A DNA stretch of 53,726 bases from Obelidium mucronatum (lineage: Eukaryota > Chytridiomycota > Chytridiomycetes > Chytridiales > Chytriomycetaceae), in contig JAIVFH010000190.1 in the NCBI GenBank assembly GCA_025765595.1, positions 1 to 53,726 of the forward strand, given 5' to 3'. A model generated the notes under the pieces. The model did not search any database. It was not told the DNA's origin and was given only the letters and a program-made list of their open reading frames with translations. Made by a program: the position numbers and the translations under genes. Positions 41,690 through 52,997 of this stretch are shown here, in pieces (position 1 is the stretch's first letter; every line of letters starts with the position of its first letter).

Positions 41690-42006
41690 GTAGCGATTTC
41701 GACTAGAATAAATTGTTTTACTGTCCATGATTGGTTATACGCGTGGCGCCCCAGAATTGGGATTCAGTGGCCACATTTGTTGTGCCAAAACAAAGCAAGC
41801 AACCACACGATGCAGTAATCATCAATATTTGTTTTTCATGCGGGAATACTCCCTATTCGCAATTGGTTTTATAGAGATCTGATGTTATTTTATCGATTTT
41901 CCTCATATTTTCCTCATATTTTCCAAGTGTGTCTTTCAAACTCCGCTGCTGGAAAGCTGTCAGTCAGCTTCCGAAAAAAAAGAGCAATCAAAAAAAGAAA
42001 TAACCA
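41690..42006. other. Intergenic between paralogues 2 and 3, no gene seen
   Basis: AT-rich with a tandem TTTTCCTCATA duplication at about 41898-41920. Likely the promoter of paralogue 3. Confidence 0.4.
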
Positions 42007-42714
42007 ATGCAGCTTTTCGCTACTCTTTTGATTACCTACATCATATTCACTCCTAGCGCCGCGCTAGGCGATCACGCCCACGACACACCAGCCACACCTT
42101 CCTCTATTCGCTGCGGCCTCAACTTTGACGACGCCAACAACAGCTGCGGACCCACATGCAGCACCAATATTGCCTGCCCCCCGGGTCTATCTTGCCACAC
42201 CGGCCTCAAAGTGGATATCTGCGACCCCCGAAACGACCCCAGCAGATATTCTGGCCAACTCACGTCGCGCTGTGGGTATTCTTGGGACGATGCAAACGAC
42301 AGTTGTCGTCATATTTGTTCAGATGCGAATGGTTACAGGTGTCCGAATCAGCAGACTTGTTATGGGAATTTGAAGAATTTGAGGGTTTGTTGGGAGAATC
42401 GGAAGAAATCGGATTGGTATGATCGTCATCGTGGTGGCGGTGGTGGTGACGGGGACTATCGCGATGATAATGATGGTGACCGTAATCGCGGTAACGGTGG
42501 TGGTGGCCGTGGTGATGTTTCCGGTCCATGGCGTTGTGGTCGGACATGGACGGACGCCAATAGTTTTTGTGGACAGAGTTGTTTTGGTGTGAATGACAAC
42601 AGTTGTCCAGCAAGAGAGCAATGTTTTGGGAATCTGAATGCGAGAGATTGTTCAGTGAATGGCTCTACTGGAAACTGTCCGTGGTGGGCCAGATGGATTG
42701 GGGTCTCTTGTTGA
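42007..42714 (+). CDS. Secreted Cys-rich protein, paralogue 3 of 4 (three modules plus Gly/Asp-rich linker)
   Basis: 235 residues, intronless. The signal peptide ends near SAALG. Three modules each start RCG and contain DDAN/TDAN with six Cys. Between modules 2 and 3 is a ~40-residue linker of Gly, Asp, Arg and Asn (DRHRGGGGGDGDYRDD). It ends with a short Cys-containing tail (CPWWARWIGVSC). The extra module shows this family varies by module number. Function unknown. Confidence 0.85.
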   Translation: MQLFATLLITYIIFTPSAALGDHAHDTPATPSSIRCGLNFDDANNSCGPTCSTNIACPPGLSCHTGLKVDICDPRNDPSRYSGQLTSRCGYSWDDANDSCRHICSDANGYRCPNQQTCYGNLKNLRVCWENRKKSDWYDRHRGGGGGDGDYRDDNDGDRNRGNGGGGRGDVSGPWRCGRTWTDANSFCGQSCFGVNDNSCPAREQCFGNLNARDCSVNGSTGNCPWWARWIGVSC

Positions 42715-42901
42715 TTCTGGTTTTTTTTTTTAACTGCCCATCATTTATTTAAATTTTGAGTCATTGTTTGTTTTTTTCGCAGTGAATAAAGAGAGTTTTT
42801 ATGTGCAGATGCCTTCTTCGATGCTTACAAAAAAGGTGAGTCAAGCTGCTTATATTTTTAAAGTCCGACCAAAACAAAAACGCAGCTGTCCATTGACGGT
42901 C

Positions 42902-43237
42902 ATGACCTCCAAAGTGTGCATTCTTCTCCTTCTAGTCTTCCTCTATTCGCATGTTTTTGTCTTTGGAGCACCAACATATGACTGGAATGCCGACAGCAAA
43001 TACGGAAACAACGGCTACTCCCAGGCGACTTACTCGCGACGATGCGGAAGAACGCGTGAAGATGCGCAGTATCGATGTGGCGACTACTGCACGCCAGCAG
43101 GCCGCGTTTGTAGAATCAAGGGGGAATCTTGTTTCGAACACTTGGACCCCTCCACTTGCTCAGGTTTGAGTGAAAGCAGCAATAATCCTGGATCGTCTTC
43201 GTACTGCTTTTGGCGACTGTTTGGCGCGAATTGCTGA
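42902..43237 (+). CDS. Small secreted Cys-rich protein, paralogue 4 of 4 (single module)
   Basis: 111 residues from ATG 42902, chosen because it begins the signal peptide (VCILLLLVFLYSHVFVFG); the frame is open further upstream to 42764 but that adds a non-secretory leader. A Tyr/Asn/Asp-rich spacer is followed by one module (RCGRTREDAQYRCGDYC...CFEHL...C) in which the Trp is replaced and DAN is DAQ. It ends with C-F-W-R-L-F and a final Cys. The most diverged member. Confidence 0.75.
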   Translation: MTSKVCILLLLVFLYSHVFVFGAPTYDWNADSKYGNNGYSQATYSRRCGRTREDAQYRCGDYCTPAGRVCRIKGESCFEHLDPSTCSGLSESSNNPGSSSYCFWRLFGANC

Positions 43238-43292
43238 TGTTTAAAAGTTTACTTTCTTTTTTTTTCAATAAACTTTGTTTTCAATAAAATCA

Positions 43293-46200
43293 ATGTTCGA
43301 ACAAGGCTCTCTTGCTGCTGCTGTGGCGATAGACAAAGGCCTGGATTCGCCAACCTTCCCTCGCCGGCAGAGTCTCCTGAAGAAACGAGCGGAAACAAAT
43401 CTGGTAAACGCTGGCTCAGATTATGCAGTGAAGGCGTTGGGGGAGTGAGTGCTTGATTCTGTCGTTTCAAGAAAGACGTATACCAAACCAGAAAGTAAAA
43501 AACAGGATCGCCTCGCTGCCACCCGAACTTCGTATAATACTTCCAGTGAACTCCATGGGCTGTCAACAAGACCCAGACTCTGTGTTTCTATGGTTTCATC
43601 CATGCTGTTGGTTGAAAGTAGCTGTAACTGCATCCAACGAATCAGATCCGCCTTCCATCACCGCTTCTGAAAGCATTGAGCTTCCTATAAGTCAACATAC
43701 TACTGTTGGTCATGTGTTGGATGCCTTGGTTGCATTGGGTTTTGACCGGCCTGCTTTACCACAACCAACTCACGACGACGAGGAGGCAAAGGAAATCTGG
43801 CGATTTGTTCACATGGAATACGCACGGCTTGATTCGGAGTCTGAAGAAGAGAAGCCGGGCCTGAGCTTATCGTTTCAATCAAGATCCATCAACCCATCCG
43901 TCACCTGTGTGCCCATGTATCAGCTTCTGGGACTCAATGTTGAAGAAGTGGTTGATTCTTTGGATGGACGGAATATTTGGTTTTTGGTTTTGCTTCGAGT
44001 ATCTACCTGTATTGAGGGTGCGTCGCAAGCAGTTGAAATCGAAGCAAAAGGAGATCCGCCCTATCGCGCCATGAGTGAAGCATCTTCTGTGTCAACAGTT
44101 TTTGAACCTGCGACATCTTTCGGTATTGAACTTCGGCATGAGAAAGAAAGTACCCCCACGCAAAAGGAAGCCGCAATGACGGTGGTTGAGCCAGTTGTAG
44201 AAGATACCCAAATTGTACAAGAACTACGCAAACCCGAATCACCACATGGTATCGTCGGTCTTTTTAATCTCGGGAATACTTGCTATTTCAACTCTGCTCT
44301 TCAATGCCTCATTCAAACTCCCGACTTGGTGCATTACTTTCTGACAACTGTTTTCAAGACGCCTGAACTTGCGGTGGATACGATTTGGGCGAAGCTTTAC
44401 GAATCAAATGCTCCTACATCATTGCAAGAAACATTTGCAGAGAAGGAGTTGTTGATGCAGTGGTGTCGGGATTTAAATCTTTCGAATCCGCTGGGCTCCA
44501 AAAGAGGAGGGGTGGCAAGAACATTTGCAGCCGTATTGAAACGAGTTTGGGTAACGAAAGCAAAAGCCATGGCACAAAACCGGTTAAAGCGATCTGAAAA
44601 TAGCTCTAGTACATTGAACAGTAATTTCAGCAGCTACAGCAACAACTCAATGGAAAACTTATCCAATCCATTTGGACCCAAAATGCTTAAAGAAGCCGTC
44701 GCGCAATTCAATGAGAGTTTTGCTGGATTCGATCAGCAGGATTCTCAAGAGTTATTGCAAGTTTTATTGGATGCTTTGTATGAAGACTTGAAGCCAAATC
44801 CTCCTTCTCCTACCCCTCTTGCTATTTCGGAGCTCTCTCTTGATCCGGCGTGTAATGCGGAGCCTAGTCCAGCACAAACACCTCCCACCTCTTCTCCTAT
44901 TGCCAAAATCTTCAAGGATGTATGAAATCATACATAAAGTGCACGGACTGTAGTTTCGTCAGTACGAAAATAGATCCTTACACTCTACTCAGTGTTCCCT
45001 ATCGCAAATGGCACTGACGGACCTTGTCGACCACCCCGCATCACAACTACAATCATTTCATCAGCACTACACACACCTGGATTTCTGAAACTACGTGTCC
45101 CTATTGAAAGTGACTGGACCATTCTAGAATTTAAAAAATACATGGCTGATCGATTGGAGTACTCTGATAAAACTAAATCCAACTTGAAAAATGCCGTGCT
45201 GGTATACGAAGTGCATCGTGGGAAGATTACACGGATTTATGATGATTGGGAAGTAGCTGCACAAATCGTGCCTGATTTCGAGTCTCCTCTTGATTCCTTG
45301 AATGGAGTCGTTGTGGACTGAGATCAATGCGAAAGGTTGGCTGGGTTCATATTCCAGTATATTTCGGAATTAACGAGAAACTTGGGGCGATTCCTATTTG
45401 GGTCGCAGTGCCTCGCGAATTTTCTCTTGGGCTGACGCTACCAGATTTCATGGATTTTTTGCGCCCTGCTGACTACAGAAAGGCATTTTTTGTTAAAGAA
45501 ATGAATCAGCTTGGTTGGTGGCTTTACAATCGCATCATCAGCTTTTTTGCAAAGTCTGGCCTCTCGAGCTTTCCGTTGTATTGCCGGAAATCATCGGCTG
45601 CGGGCCTCGATGGCGAAAAATTGATGGAGTTCCTCTGTTCTGATAATGGAACGGAATTCCTGGACGACATCAGGGAGAAATTCCTCTTCAACTTGCCAAG
45701 TGATCTTCCTGGTGAATTAGTGGTTGTGGAAAGGTTGTTTAACATTGATATCTGGAGGGGATCTGCTTCTGCTACCTCAGTTTCTGATAAGGACGAGTTT
45801 TTGAAGTTTGGTTACCGCAACGTTCGCAGACGGACGGTTTATCCACCGAATTTATTGCCTGAAATCACTGTAGATCCGCAGAATCATCAACTGATTGAGG
45901 TTTTAGAGACGGTGTTTAATTTAGACGACGATTACCGTGAAACGGCATTTGAAATAAGCTTGGAAGAATGTATGGTTCCTAAGATGCCCAAGGCTCGTTA
46001 TGATCATGCGGGTTCTATGGATGGGGAAGTGCTGCTGCTTTTGGAAATGGAGGAAGGCATTTTTGATTTACTTTTTGGATCTAATTTCCAGGTTTGGGGG
46101 TTTTTGTGCTTTTGGTGAATGAGCTGATCTATCTAATATGGGGTTTTTGCAGCCGCGTTTGGATGATTCTATGTTTGATAAGACCTCGCAAACCGACGGC

Positions 46201-47311
46201 GAAACAACCCCGTGTTACACTCTGGATAATTGTCTCCAAGAGTTTCTGAAAGAAGAGTTGATGAGCACGGAGGATTTATGGTACTGCCCCGAATGCAAAA
46301 CCCGAAAGCAAATTGTAAAGAAGCTTGACTTGGAATCTACACCCGAGGTATTGAAGAAGTTCCCATGTGTTTTGTCTTAATTTTGTTTTGACTGACCAAA
46401 CCATTTGACAGGTTCTAATTTTCCATTTAAAACGGTTTTCGAGCTCGGGTGGTGGATTAAGAAATAGTGCGTCACGGAAAATTAAGGCGTTAGTTGAGTT
46501 TCCATTGGTGGGGTTGGATGTATCGGCATTCATGAGTCCACAAGGCCAACCTCAAAAGCTATCACCATCACCACCACAAAATCTCAAATTTATGATCTCT
46601 ACGCCGTTTCCAACCATATTGGTGGACTTGGTGGTGGCCATTACACGGCTTGTGTCAAGTCAATTGAAAATGGGAAGTGGTATGATATGGATGACGACCG
46701 GGTAACCGAGATTGCTGAAGATTCAGTTATGACAAGCTACGCATATTTGCTATTTTACAAGCGAAGATGTCTAAATGAGGATGCGGCTGCCGAGAAAAAG
46801 CACCTGTTTTGGGAAACATGGGAGGACATGGTGCGATACGGAGAATTGATGATTGCAAGAAAGGACGGTTGCAATTGAGGAAAAGGAAGAACATGCTGTT
46901 GCAGGGGTTGATTGCACACCTGCTGTTCATAGTCGATATGTGTCATCAAATGCTTCTGTTTACTCAGAAAGTGGTAATGCTGTGGAAAGCGCGTCTTTGG
47001 TGCGGGGGACACAGCGTGACATCGAGGATGACGTCGGATCTTCGAAACGTGCCAAACTGTCTTTTGATATTGAAGACACTCATCCGTCAAATCAAACTAG
47101 TTTGTCTGCGAGTATCATGCAAAGCGGGATATCTAGTCCCATTGAGCAACTGAATCATCAACCTGACACTGCACGAAATGTGGATGCGAAAGTTGTGATT
47201 CGAGTTCTTGAAGCTAATGATCAGGTCATGACAGAGTCTAACGAAGCTGGGGGGTCGGTCAGTCCAGGAGGGTCAACGGGAAAACGAACACGACTACCTT
47301 CCGGCGTGTAA
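43293..47311 (+). CDS. Ubiquitin-specific protease (USP/UBP, C19 family), reading frame interrupted
   Basis: ATG 43293, exon 43293-43444, then 43506 onward. Introns also at about 46092-46152 and 46350-46411. It removes ubiquitin from proteins; domain order resembles USP4/USP15-type enzymes. Cys box [18 protein letters not shown] (Cys at 44281-44283), [20 protein letters not shown], a zinc-ribbon half CTDC (about 44945) and CPEC (about 46290), a ubiquitin-like insert (44992-45320), VLIFHLKRF (about 46412-46440), and His box [10 protein letters not shown] (His at 46639-46641) with YDMDDDRV. The frame must change by one base near 44921, 44993, 45325, 46570 and 46850 to follow this homology. No introns explain these. 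All catalytic residues are present. Either decay or sequence error. Confidence 0.8.
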
Positions 47312-47379
47312 TTTATTTGTATTGTGGAATTATTTTGCAAATTGAAACAAAGATATAATTTTGAATGGGCGTCCTTTTG

Positions 47380-50280
47380 CTAATCTAATTCAACAATCTT
47401 TGGTTCGGATTTCGTTGCCTTTTGCGGCTTCGATAACACATTCACACCCGCCTTTTGCAAGTTCTGCAAAGCCTCAATAGCACCCATCTTAATCTCCTCA
47501 ATAGGATTCAAAGTCAGCGCTCTCAACAACTTGACAATACCCGCAGCCTCCAACCTCTGAGCCAAACCTCCACCCACCGCAGCAACATTTTTACAAATCT
47601 CCACGGCTCTATGCAAAAGCTCCGGATTGGCATCCTCTTCTTCCCCAAACAACAACCCCGTAATAGTATCCAAGCCCCTCGCATCACTCACAATCAACCG
47701 ACACGCGTCTGGATGAGAACTCAAAATCGCCAACGCCCCCGACGCCGCCCTCCGCGTCTCATAATCCTCAACATCACACAACATGATCATCATCCTCAAC
47801 CGCGACGCATTCCCATCCACAGCCCCACCATCATTCGTAGCGTATCCTTCAAACACGACAGGATCAAACATCATGTTACAAAGCGCTTCGGTTGCCGCAC
47901 GACGGACGAGGTTGTTTTCACTGAATTGGAGGTATTCCATTGCTTTGACACCGTGAAGTGCGACGATGCGGGTTCGGACGTCGTCGTCAAAGGAGGCAAG
48001 GTTAGTGAGGGCCATGAGGCCTTCGAATTGTTGGAGGGTCGTTGCGTCGTTGCTGCTGAGAAGGTGGATTAAAGGGCGGAGAATGTCAAGGGCTCGGGAG
48101 ATTGGTTTGAAGGCGATGGACGGGTCGGTGGTGATTGCGATTTTTGCGAGGGATTGGGCCGCGATGAGGTAGGAGGAAGATGAAGACCCGGCGGAAGATG
48201 ATAATACTGACGAGGTGGTGGATGAGGAGGAAGAGGAGGCCGAGAGTTTTGTTGTCAGTGATGTGAGTGCCTTGACTCCTCCCTCTAGCAATAGCACACC
48301 AAAAACCCGTTAGCCATAGACGATAAATAAACATTTCTCGTTTACCTTGAACAATCTTTCCGCGATGGCGTTTGTCCACACAAAGGTTCAAAAAAAGTTG
48401 AGAAATCGTAGCAGCCAAAGAAACAGTTGCCGACGAAGAAATGGAACAAAGAGGGCCCACAATACCCGCTGTAACCAATTTCGTACATCGTGTTTCCACG
48501 CGTTTATCGTCGTCCAAGGGATCTGGCTTAACAACAGCTTCTCCAGAAACTTCCCTCAACTTCAACAATTGCTCCTCCTCCTCACCCAATCGACGTCTCA
48601 AGCTCGTCAAGTTGACGAAAATCGTGACCAGCCCATATTGAACCGCTTTATCATCTACAGTTTTCAAGAACCCAATCAGGGCCTTCAAAACATCCGCATC
48701 ATTCACAATCACCTCCTTGATAAACCCACGAACACTCAAATACGCCAACGACTCCACCGAATTCGCAACCACATCCTTCTCCAAATGACCCGCCTTACCA
48801 CTCTTTTTCTTCAACGCACTCAAGAACCCATCCGCCAGTTTCAAATCCCCCGAGAAAATCTCCTTCTCCAACTCCTTATCCACAAACATAACCTTCACAA
48901 GCGCACCCGCAGCCGCACTCTTCAGCGACTCTGGGCTTTTCGAACTCTTCCAGAAATTCAATAAAACTCTTGTACACTCTTTCGTAGCGCCAATCAGTTT
49001 CCGACACGCTTCATCCGCACATGCAGAATTAAGCATGGCTACAGTCGCGAGCTGGACGTTCACAGTTTCGAATTCAATCACATCCACGATTTCTTGGAGG
49101 ACTCCCTCTGTGAGGAGGATCGCGCTCGCGTATTCATTGGAGGCTTGGAAGAGGGCTGTGAGAGCCATGAGGCCTGTTGATTTGTGAAAGGAGGTTGTGG
49201 AGTCGAGGTAGCTCATGATGTGGTTTTTGAAGGCGGTTTTGGATTCGTCTGTTTGATGGTGGTGGTGGGGTTGTTGTTTCGTTTTCGTTGGTGTTGGGGT
49301 GGATGCAATTGGTTCAATGATTCGGCTGATGAGGATTGGGCAAATGTTTCGGAGTGGTTCTGAGTCTGGTGTGGCGGCTGTTTCGAGAATCCGCGCGAGG
49401 AGTTGTGGGTGGCGGATGATTTGGAGGGATGTATCGACAGTGTTTGTGGATTTGATTAAAGCATTCATGGTGGCCAAGCGTAAGGCGTTGGAACGCGTTG
49501 TTGAGGTTGATGGATCAAGGCTTTCGTTGGCCAAGTCAAGGAATAGGACGGTCCATTCTTTTGTTGACGAGGAAGTTGGATCCGATGCTTCCAGAGTATT
49601 TGCAAGCGATCCGAGGAGAGATATTCCCTTGATGGCTAATTGCTCATCCTTATTATTGATAATGAGTTGGGCACATTCGCGGTCCATTTTCGCGGCAACA
49701 GCCGCTCCCTTTGGAGTTGCAGCCAAATTCAAGAGAATAGAAACAAGATGGTCTTTGAGCGTCGAATAAAGCGCCTTCACATCAGCGTCTTCCTCGTCAT
49801 CCGAATCACCTCCCTTCAACAACTGCATGAGTCCATCCACGATCAAATCCACATCGCCAGCCTCAATCCGCATGCAAATAGACTCTTCCCTTGTCAAAAG
49901 AGCCGCTTTTTGAGCTGATGAAATGCGGATCGTGATTGGAGTGCTGTTCCCATGGTGTTGTACAGACTGGCCACTTGCTTCACGTAGTAAAAGACTGATG
50001 GAGCCTTCCCTTTCCCGCTTGGCATTGATTCGGATCAAAAGTTGTGTGATTTCGCCCGTTGTTGTCGCTCGTAGCCCGATTTCAGAGGTTGGGATAACAG
50101 CCAGAGCACTTTTGACAGCGTTGTTAATATGGACGGAGTTGTAAACAAAACGGGACTTGTAGGAAACCTGCGCAAATCTTTAACGGCTTCATCAAACAAT
50201 CCATTGTCTTCATGCTCTTTTGCTTGCGTCTTGAGTTGAGCAAATTTGACAAGGGCTGGATTGTTGCTGCCGCTCATCAT
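47380..50280 (-). CDS. UCS-domain myosin co-chaperone (UNC-45/CRO1/She4-like)
   Basis: Main exon 48346-50280 and last exon 47380-48284 on the minus strand, 61-bp intron, rejoining as KIVQ-EGGVKAL. The protein is an armadillo-type helical solenoid of about 940 residues that folds and stabilises myosin motor domains with Hsp90. Seen here are long series of ARM-like helices (for example LMALTALFQASNEYAS, SAAAGALVKVMFVDKELE, SVESLAYLSVRGFIKEV) and the UCS C-terminal part (RRAATEALCNMMFDP, RRAASGALAILSSHP, LLHRAVEICKNVAAVGGG, EIKMGAIEALQNLQKAG). The TPR-like N-terminus is short. One base is missing near 50185 (ATG frame ...EAVKD must shift into FAQVSYKSRFVYNS); no intron fits. Convergent with the USP gene, 68 bp apart. 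Confidence 0.85.
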
Positions 50281-50468
50281 TGTATTATTTTTCTGAGATC
50301 TTCTTGAATAACTGTACAATATATCATACAAACTATGTACATCTATGTACAGATATCGTTGGGTCGTTGGGTTAATTTCTTTTTCAACATCTATGTATTC
50401 TCTGCAATAATAAGGCTGGAGAAAACCAAGGAAAAAAAAAAAACTGACACAAACTCAAAAATTAACAC

Positions 50469-51426
50469 TCAAAAATCAAACAAATCAAAGTCTGAAAAGA
50501 CGGGAGATTCGTGAAGTAGGTTGTTGTTGGTGGCTGTGTTGTTGATGTTGTCGTCTATGGATTCAAAGACGTCGAAATCAAAGAGATTCGACGATGACGC
50601 GGAGGAAATGGAGGAAGATGGTTGCAAACTGTTTTGTGACAATGAACCGGAAGAAACAGCAGTAGTAGTTGTTGATGATGCGAGAATAGGAACAAGTGCA
50701 GGTTGAATATACAATGATGGAGACGGAGATGGCGATTGAACAAGGGGAGGGAACATGAGGTGGAGGTTTTTGAGGGCTAAATTCATAGTCAAGGAATGGA
50801 GAAAGTTGGCGTCAACATCAACCATTCCAGGATTGTTTGGGTTGGGGGTCCATAGAGGATGAGCAGACATTGGAGTCACAGGCGACAACGTGACAGACGG
50901 TTGCTCGTTGGTTTTGTTGTTGTTGAGGAAGGCAAAGATATCCGCAGCAATATCTGATTCTTCAACAGTGGTGGACGGCGATCTGGAAGCAGAGGAGGAG
51001 GAAGAAGCCGTCTTGGCACTCGAAGGACGAGTGAATATTCTCGGAGACGACGTCTTCAGCTTCTGCTTGAGTTCCTTGAAGGCCTTGTTGCGTGTGCTGT
51101 TTTGGAAATAAACAGCAATTTGATTAGGACTGCTTGATAAGACGCAACCAATATAAAACAACTCACCTATTATTTGAAAACACACACGCTACTTTCAGCT
51201 TTGTACATCGTTTGCATCCTTCTCCTTCAACCTTTTCACACTTTCGATTCGCCAGCCGGCAGCAGACACAAGATTTTAACCGGGGGTTCTTTGTGGGGCA
51301 TTGGTCTGGAAAAGGATGCAAGTCGTGCGTACATGCGCCATTGTTTGCCAGTCGACATTCCTCGCAAGTCGGCTTGGAAGTGTGCTGGCTCTGGAACCGC
51401 TGTTGGTGGTTGTGGGTAGCAGCCAT
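50469..51426 (-). CDS. Zn2Cys6 fungal transcription factor
   Basis: Two exons on the minus strand: 51167-51426 and 50469-51096, with a 70-bp intron, 295 residues. The binuclear zinc cluster is CVCCRLANRKC-x7-CKRC-x6-C (CX2CX6CX7CX2CX6C, about residues 53-82), followed by a basic helix (KAFKELKQKLK). The rest is Ser/Thr/Asn-rich and low in complexity, ending in an acidic-aromatic tail (FDFDVFESIDD, FSDFDLFDF), which looks like an activation domain. A second Cys group just upstream repeats the start of the cluster (CEECRLANNGAC). It binds DNA as a nuclear regulator; targets unknown. Confidence 0.9.
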
Positions 51427-51896
51427 TATTGCGGTTTTAAAAACTACTACTACTACTGAAACTGGATTTGTATTTCTGTTCTGGTTCGATCGGGGTCCCT
51501 AATGTCTTTCCTAACTTTATAACTTTAAAGTGAGGGAGACTTCGGTCCGAAGGAGAAGAAACAAATGTTTTGCTTCTTTTTCGGTTCTTGTCATTTTTGG
51601 TCTTGCCCCAGTCCGACTGTGGTCAAGTAAACTGCATGCCAAACTCTCAAAAAAAACGGCACACAATGTTAAAGAATACCCCTATTTTGTCTCTGCAGAC
51701 TCTTCTCGAATACGTCTTTGCCTTACGGTCTGTGAAAGTAAATACACTGCATTCACACCGGCATTCACCACGGAAGAATGTTTAAGGAGACTTTAAAAAA
51801 TAAATAAAAATCACACAAGAAACTCGTGTCTTTTTTATTATTTTTCTTTCCATTTTCCCTCAATTGATTACCCAAATTCAAGTGGTAAAATTTTTT
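51427..51896. other. Intergenic, no gene recognised
   Basis: Contains the upstream region of the Zn2Cys6 gene and the 3' flank of uS3. An 88-codon frame at 51530-51796 has no recognisable feature. Confidence 0.5.
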
Positions 51897-52581
51897 TTAC
51901 AAAGTGGCAACTGGAACAGCAACTGGGAAAGCAGCTGGAGTAGCTTCCTCCTTTGGCTCAAGAATGGTAACATTGTCTGGAAGTGGCATCTTTCCACGCT
52001 TTCCATTCTCAGCTGGAAGCATAATCTTGACCTTGATACCAATCATACCTTGCTTCATCAAAACGTTACGGGTAGCGTAGTCGATAAAGTCGATAGATGG
52101 CTGACCAGAGTGAACCATGAAACCATCAACAAACTTCATGGCCTTGGCACGGGCACCACGGAGCTTTCCAGAGACAATCACCTCAACACCCTTAGCACCA
52201 GACTCCATCGCGAAACGCATGACAGCGTAACAAGCACGACGAACAGCCAACCCCTCGATAAGCTTGTAACGGAGGGATTCAGCCTGGGCAATAGCAGAGA
52301 GACCACGGGAGGCAACCTTCTCAGCGTACAACTCGACAGTGTTTTCTGGGAAGTTGAAACGCTTTTGGACGACGGAGGTGAGTTCACGGATACGACGACC
52401 CTTGTCTCCCAAAACGTCTTGGGTCTTGGTGGCACGGATAATGATTTCGGTACGGGTTGGGGTGACACGGACTTCGACTCCAGAGTATCCTTGTTCGGCG
52501 AGTTCCTTGGCGAGGAAGGAGTTGAGTTCGGCAAAGAACACTCCGTCGGCGATGAACTTTCTCTTCTTGTTGATGGCGGCC
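51897..52581 (-). CDS. RPS3: 40S ribosomal protein uS3 (main exon; start exon not resolved)
   Basis: The exon runs from a poly-T/AG acceptor at about 52582 to TAA 51897-51899 on the minus strand, 228 codons. uS3 lies at the mRNA entry tunnel of the small subunit. It begins (G)[23 protein letters not shown], the normal uS3 start without its Met, so a short upstream exon must supply the ATG (one option is ATGGAGCACAG at about 52641 with a 45-bp intron; not certain). KH domain block [17 protein letters not shown] with the loop [13 protein letters not shown]; then [38 protein letters not shown] and KVKIMLP. The C-terminal tail is a short Ala/Pro/Val-rich extension. Codon use is biased (GTC, ATC, AAG), as in highly expressed genes. 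Confidence 0.93.
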
Positions 52582-52997
52582 CTGTTTTTTTTTTTGTTGA
52601 AGTGACGTTAGGGATCTTTGACTTGTTTCGACTGTGCTCCATAGGAGATTGAGATGGACGCATCGTTTTCTGTCTTTCATTGATCCATGCCTCCTGCAGT
52701 TTTTCCCACAGCGCTTGACTGGGATACTGTGTTCCAGCGATTGTTGATGAATCACATCCTTCCTCACAACACACAACCCAGAAACTTCAACCCATCCGCC
52801 AGAAAAAGATACAGCATCATCGTTCCAGCATTATTTCGTCTCCAAATCCAGGCGATATTGATGATTGCGATGGCCGAAAGTAGTGGTGATGGACGGTGGA
52901 GGGTACGCACATTTTGAAAATGAAAAGGAAGAGAAATAGAAGAAGGTACACCACTATATTTACTACATACACGAGTTATTTATTATTGAGATTCAAT
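52582..52997. other. Upstream region of uS3, including its probable first exon
   Basis: Short frames on both strands here have no recognisable product. It should contain the uS3 start codon and promoter. Confidence 0.4.

Noticed and set aside
42260..42621. His- and Thr/Ile-rich minus-strand frames
   Set aside because: Antisense of the Gly/Asp linker of secreted paralogue 3.
44920..44993. Treating the USP frame gap as a 70-bp intron (GTATGA...CTCAG)
   Set aside because: It would delete the conserved zinc half-site (KSYIKCTDC) and still leave the downstream frame wrong.
47455..48964. 205-codon plus-strand frames opposite the UCS-domain gene
   Set aside because: Antisense of conserved ARM-repeat exons; no homology seen.
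51864..52652. 262-codon plus-strand frame opposite uS3
   Set aside because: Shadow of the strongly biased codon use of the ribosomal protein gene.
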